Origin: M3007 sp044226205
GTDB lineage: Bacteria; Bacteroidota; Bacteroidia; Chitinophagales; Saprospiraceae
NCBI GenBank assembly: GCA_044226205.1
Contig: JBGAHL010000028.1
Location: forward strand, 1 to 64,000
Direction: 5' to 3'
Length of the DNA stretch: 64,000 bases
The notes below the pieces were generated by a model that was not told the DNA's origin, searched no databases, and was given only the letters and a program-made list of their open reading frames with translations. Made by a program: the position numbers and the translations under genes. Shown here piece after piece: positions 1 to 7,257 of the stretch. The first letter of the stretch is position 1; each line of letters starts with the position of its first letter.

Positions 1-2
1 CT

Positions 3-89
3 GGGCCAATTACCATGTGGCTGGGACTGCAAAAACTCCAGACCTATGTGAATGCACAGGCCCTCTTTGCTAAAAATAACGATACCTAA
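3..89 (+). CDS. C-terminal tail of a gene cut by the window edge
   Basis: One frame is open from the window edge to a TAA at 87-89 and would encode the last 28 residues of a protein. The tail contains KLQTYVNAQALF, which loosely resembles the last beta-strands of SusC/TonB-dependent receptors. It would be convergent with the sensor kinase that follows. With so few residues this is only suggestive; it could also be chance open frame. Confidence 0.25.
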   Translation, partial: GPITMWLGLQKLQTYVNAQALFAKNNDT

Positions 90-163
90 TTGTCAATGAA
101 CTCATTTTGTGTGCATACCGTAGGTGTTTTCACCAAGCACGGCTTTTAGCCGTAACCGGAGAA

Positions 164-1645
164 TCACCCCCCCACCCGCCACGGAAAAGTCAAAATAAAG
201 CTGCTCCCCTTCCCCGGCTCGCTTTTCACATCGATGAGGCCTTTGTGCGCCGTCATGATCGCCTTCACGTAGCTCAGGCCGAGGCCGAAGCCTTTTACAT
301 CGTGCAGGTTGCCGGTGTGTACCCGGTAAAATTTGTCGAAAATATGCTTTCGAGCGGTGGGGCTGATGCCGATGCCGTGGTCCTGCACGGTGATTTCCAC
401 ACCCATCGGGGTGGTGCGGGTGCGCACGATGATGTCGGGTTTTTCCGGACTGTATTTGTTGGCGTTGTCGAGCAGGTTGTGGATGATGCTCATGATATGC
501 GTGGCATCGCCTTCCACCACGGGCCGGTCGGCGCGCAGTTCGGTGCTGAGTTTGCCCTCCCTTTTTTCCACCTGCAGACTGAAATTATCGGCCGCCTGCT
601 GAATGAGGTCGTGCAGATTGACTTCAGCCAGGGTGAGCTGGAAATCTTTTTTATCGATCAGGGCCATTTGCAGCACCCGTTCCACCTGGCTGTTCATGCG
701 CCGGTTTTCCTGCCGGATGATATCGACGAAACGTTTGATCTTGTCGGGATTGCTCATGACCGTCGGGCTGCCGATGCTGTCGGCCGCGAGCGAGATGGTC
801 GCGATCGGCGTTTTGAACTCGTGGGTCATGTTGTTGATGAAATCATTTTTCATCTCCGACAATTTTTTCTGCTGGAAAATGACCTTGATCGTGTACCAGA
901 AACAAAAAAGAATGATGCTGGTGAATACGATGGAAAGCACGAGGGTTTTGAGAATGGGCCCGAGCACCAGGGTGGTGCGGTTGGGGAAATAGATGGACAG
1001 GTAGCCCGGCGATTCGATGTCCTGTTGAAAAAGCGCGACGCGGTAGGGCGAATTGTACAAAGTGGCGGCGCCGCCATGCGTGATTTGCGGACTGTTGTCG
1101 ACCACCACGTAGTGGTCGTTCATCACCACGAAACTGCTGCGCGCCTTGGAATACACCCCCGATTGATAAGGCGAATTGATGCCCCGACTGGTTAGTTCCT
1201 CGCGAAGCGACTGGGCCAGCAGATCGAGTTGAACCCGCTCGGCCAGGGGCTTGGAATCGACGAGCTGGCTTACTTTCAGGTACTCCCAGCGCGTCACAAT
1301 GTCTTCAAATCCTGATTTGGCGCCGGGCTCCGACGGATTGGGCAGGCTGTCGGCGGCAATGCGGCGGGTGGCGTACCCGTTTTCGAGGTAACGCGCGGCG
1401 CGGCGGATGTTGCGATTGGCTTCGTTGGACTCGTTGTGCGTGCTGTTGAGCGCTTCCAGCACCGCTACTTCCTCGTAATACTGAAGTTTGTCGGCCACGC
1501 GGTTGAGCGCGGCAAATACGTTTTTATCGAATTGTTCTTCGTTCAAACGAATGCTCCAGCCGATCCAGTAAATCTGGAGACTGATGACCCCGATCAGGGC
1601 CACGGCCATCAGGCCGATGATCAGACGAATACGGCGGGCGTTCAT
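164..1645 (-). CDS. Sensor histidine kinase (membrane)
   Basis: A 493-residue two-component sensor kinase of the inner membrane. A first membrane helix lies at about residues 9-29. A periplasmic region of roughly 190 residues follows, then a second helix near 225-250. The phospho-acceptor helix has the motif MTHEFKTP with His275. The HATPase domain shows the N box (NLLDNANKYS), the G1 box (DHGIGIS) and the G2 box (GFGLGLSYV). No HAMP domain is visible between helix 2 and the dimerisation helix. No response regulator lies next to it in the window, so its partner is unknown. A -7 box (TACTTTTG on the minus strand) lies 35 bases upstream of the ATG. The kinase identity is firm; the signal sensed cannot be read from sequence. 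Confidence 0.93.
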   Translation of the reverse strand: MNARRIRLIIGLMAVALIGVISLQIYWIGWSIRLNEEQFDKNVFAALNRVADKLQYYEEVAVLEALNSTHNESNEANRNIRRAARYLENGYATRRIAADSLPNPSEPGAKSGFEDIVTRWEYLKVSQLVDSKPLAERVQLDLLAQSLREELTSRGINSPYQSGVYSKARSSFVVMNDHYVVVDNSPQITHGGAATLYNSPYRVALFQQDIESPGYLSIYFPNRTTLVLGPILKTLVLSIVFTSIILFCFWYTIKVIFQQKKLSEMKNDFINNMTHEFKTPIATISLAADSIGSPTVMSNPDKIKRFVDIIRQENRRMNSQVERVLQMALIDKKDFQLTLAEVNLHDLIQQAADNFSLQVEKREGKLSTELRADRPVVEGDATHIMSIIHNLLDNANKYSPEKPDIIVRTRTTPMGVEITVQDHGIGISPTARKHIFDKFYRVHTGNLHDVKGFGLGLSYVKAIMTAHKGLIDVKSEPGKGSSFILTFPWRVGG

Positions 1646-1679
1646 GATAAGTATGCGGGAAAGGTTTGTTTCAAAGCGT

Positions 1680-1687
1680 CAAAAGTA
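1680..1687 (-). promoter_or_regulatory. Putative -7 box of the first sensor kinase
   Basis: Read on the minus strand the bases are TACTTTTG, matching the Bacteroidota -7 consensus TAnnTTTG, 35 bases ahead of the kinase ATG. No clear TTTG -33 box is seen upstream. Confidence 0.4.
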
Positions 1688-1743
1688 TTCATTAGTGTAC
1701 AGGGCATTCCCTGGTTTAACCTCGGTTTAACGCAAAAAACAAT

Positions 1744-1751
1744 TATTTTTG
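1744..1751 (+). promoter_or_regulatory. Putative -7 box of the secreted protein at 1773
   Basis: TATTTTTG fits the TAnnTTTG consensus and lies 21 bases before the chosen ATG at 1773. This also argues against a start further upstream. No good -33 box is seen. Confidence 0.4.
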
Positions 1752-1772
1752 TTCAAACTCATTGTCCTGAAA

Positions 1773-2600
1773 ATGACTATCCGGCGGCTTTTGCTTTGCC
1801 TCGGCGCGGCCGTTTGCTGCTGCGCATCGACGGCTCAAACACGGCACCCCATGCTCCTCGATATGCGGGCCAGGGCCGATGCGCTCCCCTATGGCTCCTA
1901 CCGCCTGACGGTGAAAGACCATTACCTGGGCCAAAACGATACCAGTCGTTACTACGCGACCTGCGCTTTTTATCGTTTCAGGAAAGCCGACGACAAACCC
2001 GCCCTGCGTTTCGACATTCTCGTGGAAGGACATGCCGGCGGCGCGGTGCACAACCAGCGGATCGTATTCGACGGCACCGAAAAAGCCGAACTGCGCGGCG
2101 ATACGCTGGCCATGCTGTACGATACCCGCGAACTGGGCGAAGACATCGTGCTCAGGGGCCTGCAAAATTTTTTCTTCGTACCGCTTTTCCTGCACCAGAC
2201 CCAGGTACAGCGGTTTCTGGGGCCCGACAAATTTCTGGGTACACCGCCCTACCAAACCCTGCCCGACACCCTGATCGGGCGCACACCCTGTCACGTCGTC
2301 GCGGCCCGCTGGTCGCCCGACACGGCCTCTATCGCGGTGCAATACCTGGCTTTTTATCAGGACGCGCGGACGGGCCTGGTTCGGCGTTTTGTCAATATGG
2401 AATACATCGACGATGGCATCCAACCCCTTCGGATGCAGCATTATTTTGAAATAACGGTGGATGAATTGTCCGGCGAGCTGCCCTACAACAGTTTTTACAT
2501 CGACTGGCCCGGACTACCCGCAGGCATGGAAGTGCGGCGCTACCACGACTGCCAGTACAAGGAACTGATCAGGCCCAGAAACGAACAGCAGGGCTTGTGA
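1773..2600 (+). CDS. Secreted protein of unknown function
   Basis: A 275-residue protein. The ATG at 1773 is preferred over an upstream TTG because it gives a clean signal peptide (MTIRRLLLCLGAAVCCCAS, cleavage near TAQ) and follows a -7 box. The mature part is rich in alternating hydrophobic strands (for example ALRFDILVE and VQYLAFYQD) and has no membrane segment, so it is probably a periplasmic or surface beta-rich protein. The topology is loosely like LolA-type carriers, but I see no diagnostic motif and assign no function. It is divergent from the sensor kinase and is followed 37 bases later by xerD. That spacing does not prove a shared role, because xerD has its own -7 box. Confidence 0.75.
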   Translation: MTIRRLLLCLGAAVCCCASTAQTRHPMLLDMRARADALPYGSYRLTVKDHYLGQNDTSRYYATCAFYRFRKADDKPALRFDILVEGHAGGAVHNQRIVFDGTEKAELRGDTLAMLYDTRELGEDIVLRGLQNFFFVPLFLHQTQVQRFLGPDKFLGTPPYQTLPDTLIGRTPCHVVAARWSPDTASIAVQYLAFYQDARTGLVRRFVNMEYIDDGIQPLRMQHYFEITVDELSGELPYNSFYIDWPGLPAGMEVRRYHDCQYKELIRPRNEQQGL

Positions 2601-2625
2601 TTGGTGTCCGGCGCCCAACTTGCTT

Positions 2626-2633
2626 TATTTTTG
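2626..2633 (+). promoter_or_regulatory. Putative xerD promoter -7 box, leaderless-type spacing
   Basis: TATTTTTG ends only four bases before the xerD ATG at 2638, and TTGG at 2601-2604 is a candidate -33 region. The transcript would begin at or very near the start codon. Confidence 0.45.
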
Positions 2634-2637
2634 CCGT

Positions 2638-3555
2638 ATGACCTGGCCCGACGCCATACGCGATTTTCGCGCCTACCTCGCCCTCGAACGTTCGCTCAGC
2701 CCCAATACCCTGGCAGCGTACGACGACGACGTGCAGAAATTTGCCCGCTTCCTCGACCTGCAAGGGCTCGAATTGTCGCCGCTGCAGGTGCGCCGCGAGC
2801 ACCTCGAACAGTTTATCCTGTGGGCCAACAGCCTGGGACTGGAGGCCTCTTCGCAAGCGCGGCTGATCTCCGGCCTGCGGGCTTTTTACAAATACCTGCT
2901 CGTGGAGGACCTGCTCGACGAAGACCCCACCGAATTGCTCGAAGGGCCCCGCCTGCGGCGAAAAATCCCCGAAGTGTTGAGCGTGTACGAAATTCAGCAA
3001 ATGCTCTCGGTCATCGACCTGTCGGAGCCGCAGGGCACGCGCAACCGCGCCATGGTGGAAACCCTCTACGCCTGCGGACTGCGGGTGAGCGAGCTGGTCA
3101 ATCTGAAACTGACCAACCTGTTTTTCGACATCGGTTTTGTCAAAGTCGTGGGTAAAAACAACAAGGAACGCATCGTTCCGATCGGAGAATCGGCCATAAA
3201 ATACGTCAAGCAATACCTCGAGCACATTCGCTCCCGACAGGAGAACATTCGTCCCGGCCAGGAAAACTTCGTTTTTCTCAACCGCAACGGCCGCCAGCTC
3301 AGCCGGGTGATGGTTTTTCTCATCATCAAGGAACTGGCTGAAAAAGCGGGCGTGCGCAAAAACATCAGTCCGCACACGTTCCGCCATTCCTTTGCCACCC
3401 ACCTCGTCGAAGGCGGCGCCGACCTCAAAGCCGTGCAGGATATGCTCGGCCACGAAAGCATCACCACCACGGAGATTTACACCCACCTCGACACGGAGTA
3501 CCTCAAGGAGACCATCTACCTTTACCACCCACGACTCAAAATGAGCCAGGAATAA
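2638..3555 (+). CDS. xerD: Tyrosine recombinase XerD
   Basis: A 305-residue site-specific recombinase that would act with XerC at dif to resolve chromosome dimers. It has an N-terminal SAM-like core-binding domain (residues about 5-90) with the typical LERSLSPNTLAAY segment. The catalytic domain carries Arg in ACGLRVSEL, Lys near NNKERIVPIG, the HTFRHSFATHL motif, the GH pair in LGHES, and the nucleophile Tyr281 in EIYTHLDTEY. Length and the C-terminal helix match the XerD family. The ATG at 2638 was chosen because the frame upstream lacks a good start. XerC/XerD subfamilies are close, so the letter is less certain than the function. Confidence 0.9.
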   Translation: MTWPDAIRDFRAYLALERSLSPNTLAAYDDDVQKFARFLDLQGLELSPLQVRREHLEQFILWANSLGLEASSQARLISGLRAFYKYLLVEDLLDEDPTELLEGPRLRRKIPEVLSVYEIQQMLSVIDLSEPQGTRNRAMVETLYACGLRVSELVNLKLTNLFFDIGFVKVVGKNNKERIVPIGESAIKYVKQYLEHIRSRQENIRPGQENFVFLNRNGRQLSRVMVFLIIKELAEKAGVRKNISPHTFRHSFATHLVEGGADLKAVQDMLGHESITTTEIYTHLDTEYLKETIYLYHPRLKMSQE

Positions 3556-3570
3556 CCCGTCTGCATTTAA

Positions 3571-3610
3571 AATCAACCCTCATCAACCCTTATCAACCTT
3601 CATCAACCCT
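3571..3610 (+). repeat. Four 10-bp tandem repeats before the EVE gene
   Basis: Four consecutive decamers read AATCAACCCT, CATCAACCCT, TATCAACCTT and CATCAACCCT. They end six bases before the ATG at 3616, so they occupy the place of the leader and ribosome-binding region. The same ATCAACC motif recurs in an inverted repeat near 59657-59778. Confidence 0.8.
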
Positions 3611-3615
3611 CACTC

Positions 3616-4029
3616 ATGAACTATTGGCTTGTCAAATCCGAACCCGACGTGTACAGTTACGATCAGCTGGTGGCAGAAAAACGCGGCCGTTGGGACGGCG
3701 TGCGCAACTACCAGGCCCGCAACAACCTGCGCGCCATGCGGGAGGGCGACCTTTGCCTTTTTTACCATTCCAACATCGGGCTTGAAGTAGTGGGCATTGC
3801 GCGGGTGGCGCGGGAGCACTACCCTGATCCTACCGCCGAAAAAGGCGACTGGTCGGCTGTGGACCTCGAGCCATTCAAGCCATTTGTGAAGCCCGTTTCG
3901 CTGGCCACGATCAAGGCGCACCCTGCTCTGCAAAACTTCGGTCTGGTGCGAAACGGCCGTTTGTCGGTAATGCCGGCCAGCTTCGACGAATTTTCCGTCA
4001 TTCTTGCCCTCGGTCAGACGCAACTTTGA
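3616..4029 (+). CDS. EVE domain-containing protein
   Basis: A 137-residue single-domain protein. It starts MNYWLVKSEPDVYSYDQL, and the order W-(L)VKSEP, WDGVRNYQARNNL, GDLCLFYHSN and GIARV is the hallmark of EVE (PUA-like) domains related to human THYN1. EVE domains bind modified bases in nucleic acid and often occur near restriction systems. This one sits alone in core sequence, 60 bases after xerD and 9 bases before the next gene. The fold assignment is firm; the ligand (modified RNA or DNA base) is inference from the family. The unusual leader of 10-bp tandem repeats may affect its expression. Confidence 0.92.
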   Translation: MNYWLVKSEPDVYSYDQLVAEKRGRWDGVRNYQARNNLRAMREGDLCLFYHSNIGLEVVGIARVAREHYPDPTAEKGDWSAVDLEPFKPFVKPVSLATIKAHPALQNFGLVRNGRLSVMPASFDEFSVILALGQTQL

Positions 4030-4038
4030 CCCTGTATT

Positions 4039-4548
4039 ATGTTTGTCTACTCCAATTTCAACAATCCCCGCGGCGGCGGTCTTGGTTGCCTCATATTCGG
4101 CATACTCGGGCTTGTCGTTGCCTACTATATCCTCAAAGGGCTTTTCGCCCTGCTCTGGTGGGCTGCACCGTTTCTGTTCGTGCTCACGCTGTTGATCAAC
4201 TGGCGCGTTGTCGGCGACGCCGGCGCCAGTTTGCTCAACCTGATCCGCCGTCAGCCCCTGAACGGCCTGATCGTGGCCGTGCTGGCCTCGGTGGCATTCC
4301 CGATCACCGCGTTGTACCTGTTTCTGAGCGCTGTGGGCAGCCGTGGCCGCTCGAAGCAACAGGAGCAACAGCCTTTCCAGGAAGGACCCGCGTCGTACGA
4401 ACGCCCCGTCAATTCCCGCAACGAAGCGGACGGAGAATTCATCGATTTTGAAGAAATCCGCGAACAGGAGCCGCTCACGCCGCCCGAACCGCCCAAAAAA
4501 GAGCCGCAACAGCCGCCGGCCAATCCGTACGACGACCTGTTTAAATAA
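4039..4548 (+). CDS. Small membrane protein, unknown function
   Basis: A 169-residue protein not matched to a family I know. A glycine-rich start (NNPRGGGLGCLIFG) leads into two closely spaced membrane segments at about residues 14-55, and a third at about 75-95. The rest is a hydrophilic, acidic and proline-rich tail (EQEPLTPPEPPKKEPQQPP) probably facing the cytoplasm. It starts 9 bases after the EVE gene on the same strand, which suggests cotranscription. Its 3' side runs into a tandem repeat block. Confidence 0.7.
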   Translation: MFVYSNFNNPRGGGLGCLIFGILGLVVAYYILKGLFALLWWAAPFLFVLTLLINWRVVGDAGASLLNLIRRQPLNGLIVAVLASVAFPITALYLFLSAVGSRGRSKQQEQQPFQEGPASYERPVNSRNEADGEFIDFEEIREQEPLTPPEPPKKEPQQPPANPYDDLFK

Positions 4549-4551
4549 GGC

Positions 4552-4867
4552 TTTTCACCGCGAAGACGCGGAGGCGCCAAGCGTTCGCGAACTTCATTGC
4601 GTCTTCGCGCCTTGGCGATAAAAAATGGTGTGCCAAGAGTTCACGAACTTCATTGCGTCTTCGCGCCTTGGCGGTAAAAAATGACCCGCAAAGAGTTTGC
4701 GAATTTCATTGCGTCTTCGCGCCTTGGCGGTAAAAATGGCCCGCCAAGAGTTCGCGAACTTCATTGCGTCTTCGCGCCTTGGCGGTAAAAATGGTGCGCC
4801 AAGAGTTTGCGAATTTCATTGCGTCTTTGCGCCTTGGCGGTAAAAATGACACGCAAAGGGTTTAAAA
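4552..4867. repeat. Block of about five 55-56 bp tandem repeats
   Basis: The core GCGTCTTCGCGCCTTGGCG begins at 4599, 4655, 4711, 4766 and 4821 (the last copy with one T for C), a period of 56, 56, 55 and 55 bases. Each unit holds an imperfect hairpin between GCCAAGAG and CCTTGGCG. The block fills the whole space between the small membrane protein and the convergent LOG gene and contains no gene. The unit length, lack of unique spacers and continuous variation rule out a CRISPR array. Confidence 0.9.
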
Positions 4868-5617
4868 TCAGGCTTTTTCCAACAACCACCACACCGGCCG
4901 GCTGCGTTTGACGACCCTGTAATTGCTGTCGAGGTACTTGCGGACATGGTCCACCGCCTCCTGCGGATCGTCGGTGAAGAGCAGCAATTTGAGGTCTTCA
5001 TCCGAAATGGTGCCCTGCGTGTACATAAACTGCATGTACTCCTGCAAGGGACGGTAGTAATCCAGCCCCATCACCACGATCGGGAAGTTGGTGACCTTTT
5101 TGGTTTGAATAAGGGTCAGCGTTTCAAAAAACTCGTCCATGGTGCCAAACCCGCCCGGCATGATGATGAACGCGTAGGAATATTTGGTGAGCAACACCTT
5201 GCGGACGAAAAACAGATCGATGGACACGAACTTGTCGAGGTAGGGATTCTCTTTCTGCTCCATCGGCAAGACAATATTGCAGCCAACGGAATCGCCTCCT
5301 GCCTCCCTTGCCCCGCGATTGGCGGCTTCCATGATACCCGGGCCGCCGCCGGTCATGACCGCCAGCCCCAGGTCCGAAGCGATGAGTCCGCCGATCCGAC
5401 GGGCGGCTTCGTAGTAAGGGTGCCCTTCGCGAAACCGCGCCGAACCGAACACGGTGACGCAGGGACCCACAAAATGCAGGGCGCGGAAGCCCTTGATAAA
5501 CTGCCAGATAACCCTGAAAAGGAACATCAATTCGAAACTGCGGCTTTTCGGGCCGTCGAGCCAGACTTCCTCGTTTGGTTTGATAAAAGGGCGTTGTTTC
5601 TTCGGCGGTAAAGACAT
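4868..5617 (-). CDS. LOG-family nucleoside 5'-monophosphate phosphoribohydrolase
   Basis: A 249-residue Rossmann-fold protein of the TIGR00730/LOG family (lysine decarboxylase-like fold). Family members cleave cytokinin or purine nucleoside 5'-monophosphates to base plus ribose phosphate. The diagnostic motifs MTGGGPGIMEAANRGA (residues about 98-113) and MPGGFGTMDEFFE (about 155-167) are both intact. The start at 5617 (MSLPPKKQRP) is preferred over an upstream in-frame ATG because the intervening residues do not look like protein of this family. It has an N-terminal extension of about 50 residues with a short hydrophobic stretch. It is convergent with the upstream gene across the repeat block and divergent from obg. 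Confidence 0.88.
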   Translation of the reverse strand: MSLPPKKQRPFIKPNEEVWLDGPKSRSFELMFLFRVIWQFIKGFRALHFVGPCVTVFGSARFREGHPYYEAARRIGGLIASDLGLAVMTGGGPGIMEAANRGAREAGGDSVGCNIVLPMEQKENPYLDKFVSIDLFFVRKVLLTKYSYAFIIMPGGFGTMDEFFETLTLIQTKKVTNFPIVVMGLDYYRPLQEYMQFMYTQGTISDEDLKLLLFTDDPQEAVDHVRKYLDSNYRVVKRSRPVWWLLEKA

Positions 5618-5802
5618 GTGACTGGAAAAATTGGTGTGGGCGATGATGAACAACAAACGTCAAAAAGGCGGTTATAATTTACTCGGGCAAGCTGCACAAA
5701 CAAAAGCCTTCTGCTGCAATAATCCAGCGGCGAATTTCGAGCATCCTGAGCGGATTTTCCCGACTCCCCTGCGCTTTTGCCCTTTTCCCCGCCAAGCTTG
5801 CC

Positions 5803-5810
5803 TACCTTTG
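5803..5810 (+). promoter_or_regulatory. Putative obg promoter -7 box
   Basis: TACCTTTG matches TAnnTTTG, 30 bases before the obg ATG. A TTTTG at 5775-5779 lies 23 bases upstream and could serve as the -33 element. Confidence 0.5.
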
Positions 5811-5840
5811 CATTTTTATTTTCCCCAAAACGGGTGTTAT

Positions 5841-6842
5841 ATGGCAGAACAGAACTTCGTCGATTACGTCAAAATACTTTTTCGCTCGGGTAAAGGCGGT
5901 GCGGGCAGCGTGCATTTTTTCCGTGGACCAGGCATGCCCAAGGGCGGCCCCGACGGCGGCGACGGCGGCCGCGGCGGTCATATTATCCTCCAGGCCGACC
6001 CGCAGGAATGGACCTTGCTGGGCCTCAAATACACCAAACACATCTACGCAAAAGACGGCAATTCGGGCCGCGGCGGCCTTAAAACAGGCAGCGACGGCGG
6101 CGATATCGTCGTGAAAGTGCCGCTGGGCACGGTGGCCAAAGACGCGGAAACAGATGAAGTGTTGCTCGAAATTACCGAACCCGGCGAGCGGAAGATCCTT
6201 CTGCCCGGCGGTCGCGGCGGCAAAGGCAACAATTTTTTCAAAACCGCCACCCACCAGGCGCCGCAATACGCCCAGCCCGGCGAGCCCGGCATCGAAAAAT
6301 GGATCGTCCTCGAACTCAAGGTGCTGGCCGATGTCGGCCTCGTCGGCTTTCCCAATGCCGGAAAAAGCACCCTGCTGAGCGCGGTCAGCGCCGCCAAACC
6401 CAAAATCGGGGATTACCCGTTTACCACCCTCGTGCCCCAGCTGGGTATCGTGCAGGCGCGCAACAACCAGTCCTTCATCATGGCCGACATCCCGGGCATC
6501 ATCGAGGGCGCCCACGAAGGCCGCGGCATCGGGCATCGCTTCCTCCGGCATATCGAACGCAATTCGGTCCTGCTGTTCCTCATCCCGAGCGACACCGACC
6601 GCCGCATCAGCGACGAATACGACATCCTCATCAACGAACTGCGCGAATTCAACCCAGATCTGCTCGACAAACCTCGCCTGCTGGCTATCAGCAAGTCGGA
6701 CCTCATTGACGCCGACCTTGAAAAAATGCTGCGCCCGACCCTGCCCGAAGGCATCGAAACCATCTTTATTTCCGGCGTGACGGGCAAAAATCTGCAAGCC
6801 TTGAAAGACCGCCTCTGGAAATACCTCAATGAAGAGGAATGA
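5841..6842 (+). CDS. obg: Obg-family GTPase
   Basis: A 333-residue essential GTPase that binds the large ribosomal subunit and links ribosome maturation to growth and stress. The N-terminal Obg domain (residues about 5-160) has its glycine-rich loops (SGKGGAGSVHF, GGDGGRGGH). The G domain follows with G1 GFPNAGKST at 169, DIPGIIEGAHEGRGIG (G3 and switch II) and SKSDL (G4). It ends without the C-terminal OCT domain, as is usual in Bacteroidota. The ATG at 5841 follows a -7 box at 5803. The frame is open upstream, but that part looks non-coding. Confidence 0.96.
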   Translation: MAEQNFVDYVKILFRSGKGGAGSVHFFRGPGMPKGGPDGGDGGRGGHIILQADPQEWTLLGLKYTKHIYAKDGNSGRGGLKTGSDGGDIVVKVPLGTVAKDAETDEVLLEITEPGERKILLPGGRGGKGNNFFKTATHQAPQYAQPGEPGIEKWIVLELKVLADVGLVGFPNAGKSTLLSAVSAAKPKIGDYPFTTLVPQLGIVQARNNQSFIMADIPGIIEGAHEGRGIGHRFLRHIERNSVLLFLIPSDTDRRISDEYDILINELREFNPDLLDKPRLLAISKSDLIDADLEKMLRPTLPEGIETIFISGVTGKNLQALKDRLWKYLNEEE

Positions 6843-6853
6843 GCCTTAAAGGC

Positions 6854-6888
6854 ATAAAAAAACCCTCGCCAGTGGTGACGGCGAGGGT
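6854..6888 (-). terminator. Rho-independent terminator of the gene at 6913-7152
   Basis: Nine-base arms ACCCTCGCC (6862-6870) and GGCGAGGGT (6880-6888) form a hairpin. On the minus strand it is followed by seven T residues. It sits 25 bases past the stop of the small minus-strand gene and could also stop obg transcripts from the other side. Confidence 0.85.
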
Positions 6889-6912
6889 CAAGTAGGCAGG
6901 AAGCAGCCCGAC

Positions 6913-7152
6913 TTAACGGTATGCTTCGAGAGCCGTTTTTGTGCTGTATTGCAGGATATTATCAAGAACAGCCGGTGAGGGGTTAAACTGGACTTTGGGG
7001 AGTTGCATTTTGGCCAGCATGAGGTCGGCGTACATCTGTTGCAGTTCAGGATCTTCTTCGATCCATTCTGCAGTGGCAGCCGCTTCGCCTGCGGGCGTTT
7101 CGCGGTACAGGAATTGTACCAGCATGGATTCATATGTGTAATTTTCTTCCAT
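6913..7152 (-). CDS. Small acidic protein, unknown function
   Basis: A 79-residue soluble protein starting MEENYTYESMLVQFLY. The stretch GEAAATAEWIEEDPELQQMYADL is helical. It is reminiscent of the N-terminal part of Bacteroidota anti-sigma-like small proteins, but no zinc-binding residues are present. The ATG at 7152 is preferred to one four codons upstream because it gives the conserved-looking MEEN start. It is followed by a clear terminator. No function assigned. Confidence 0.65.
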   Translation of the reverse strand: MEENYTYESMLVQFLYRETPAGEAAATAEWIEEDPELQQMYADLMLAKMQLPKVQFNPSPAVLDNILQYSTKTALEAYR

Positions 7153-7257
7153 AGGCAGCAGCACGCTGTTGTTTTTTAAATGATGGAAAATTCGGTTGAA
7201 AAAAGTGCCCTTAAAACTTGCTGAAAGCGGGGCTTATTGCTTACAAAATGTTAATGT

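Noticed and set aside
4552..4867. CRISPR array
   Set aside because: Units of 55-56 bases follow each other without unique spacers and vary throughout; no cas genes are present.
5631..5840. N-terminal extension of Obg
   Set aside because: The frame is open but lacks Obg-like sequence; the conserved start is at 5841, just after a -7 box.
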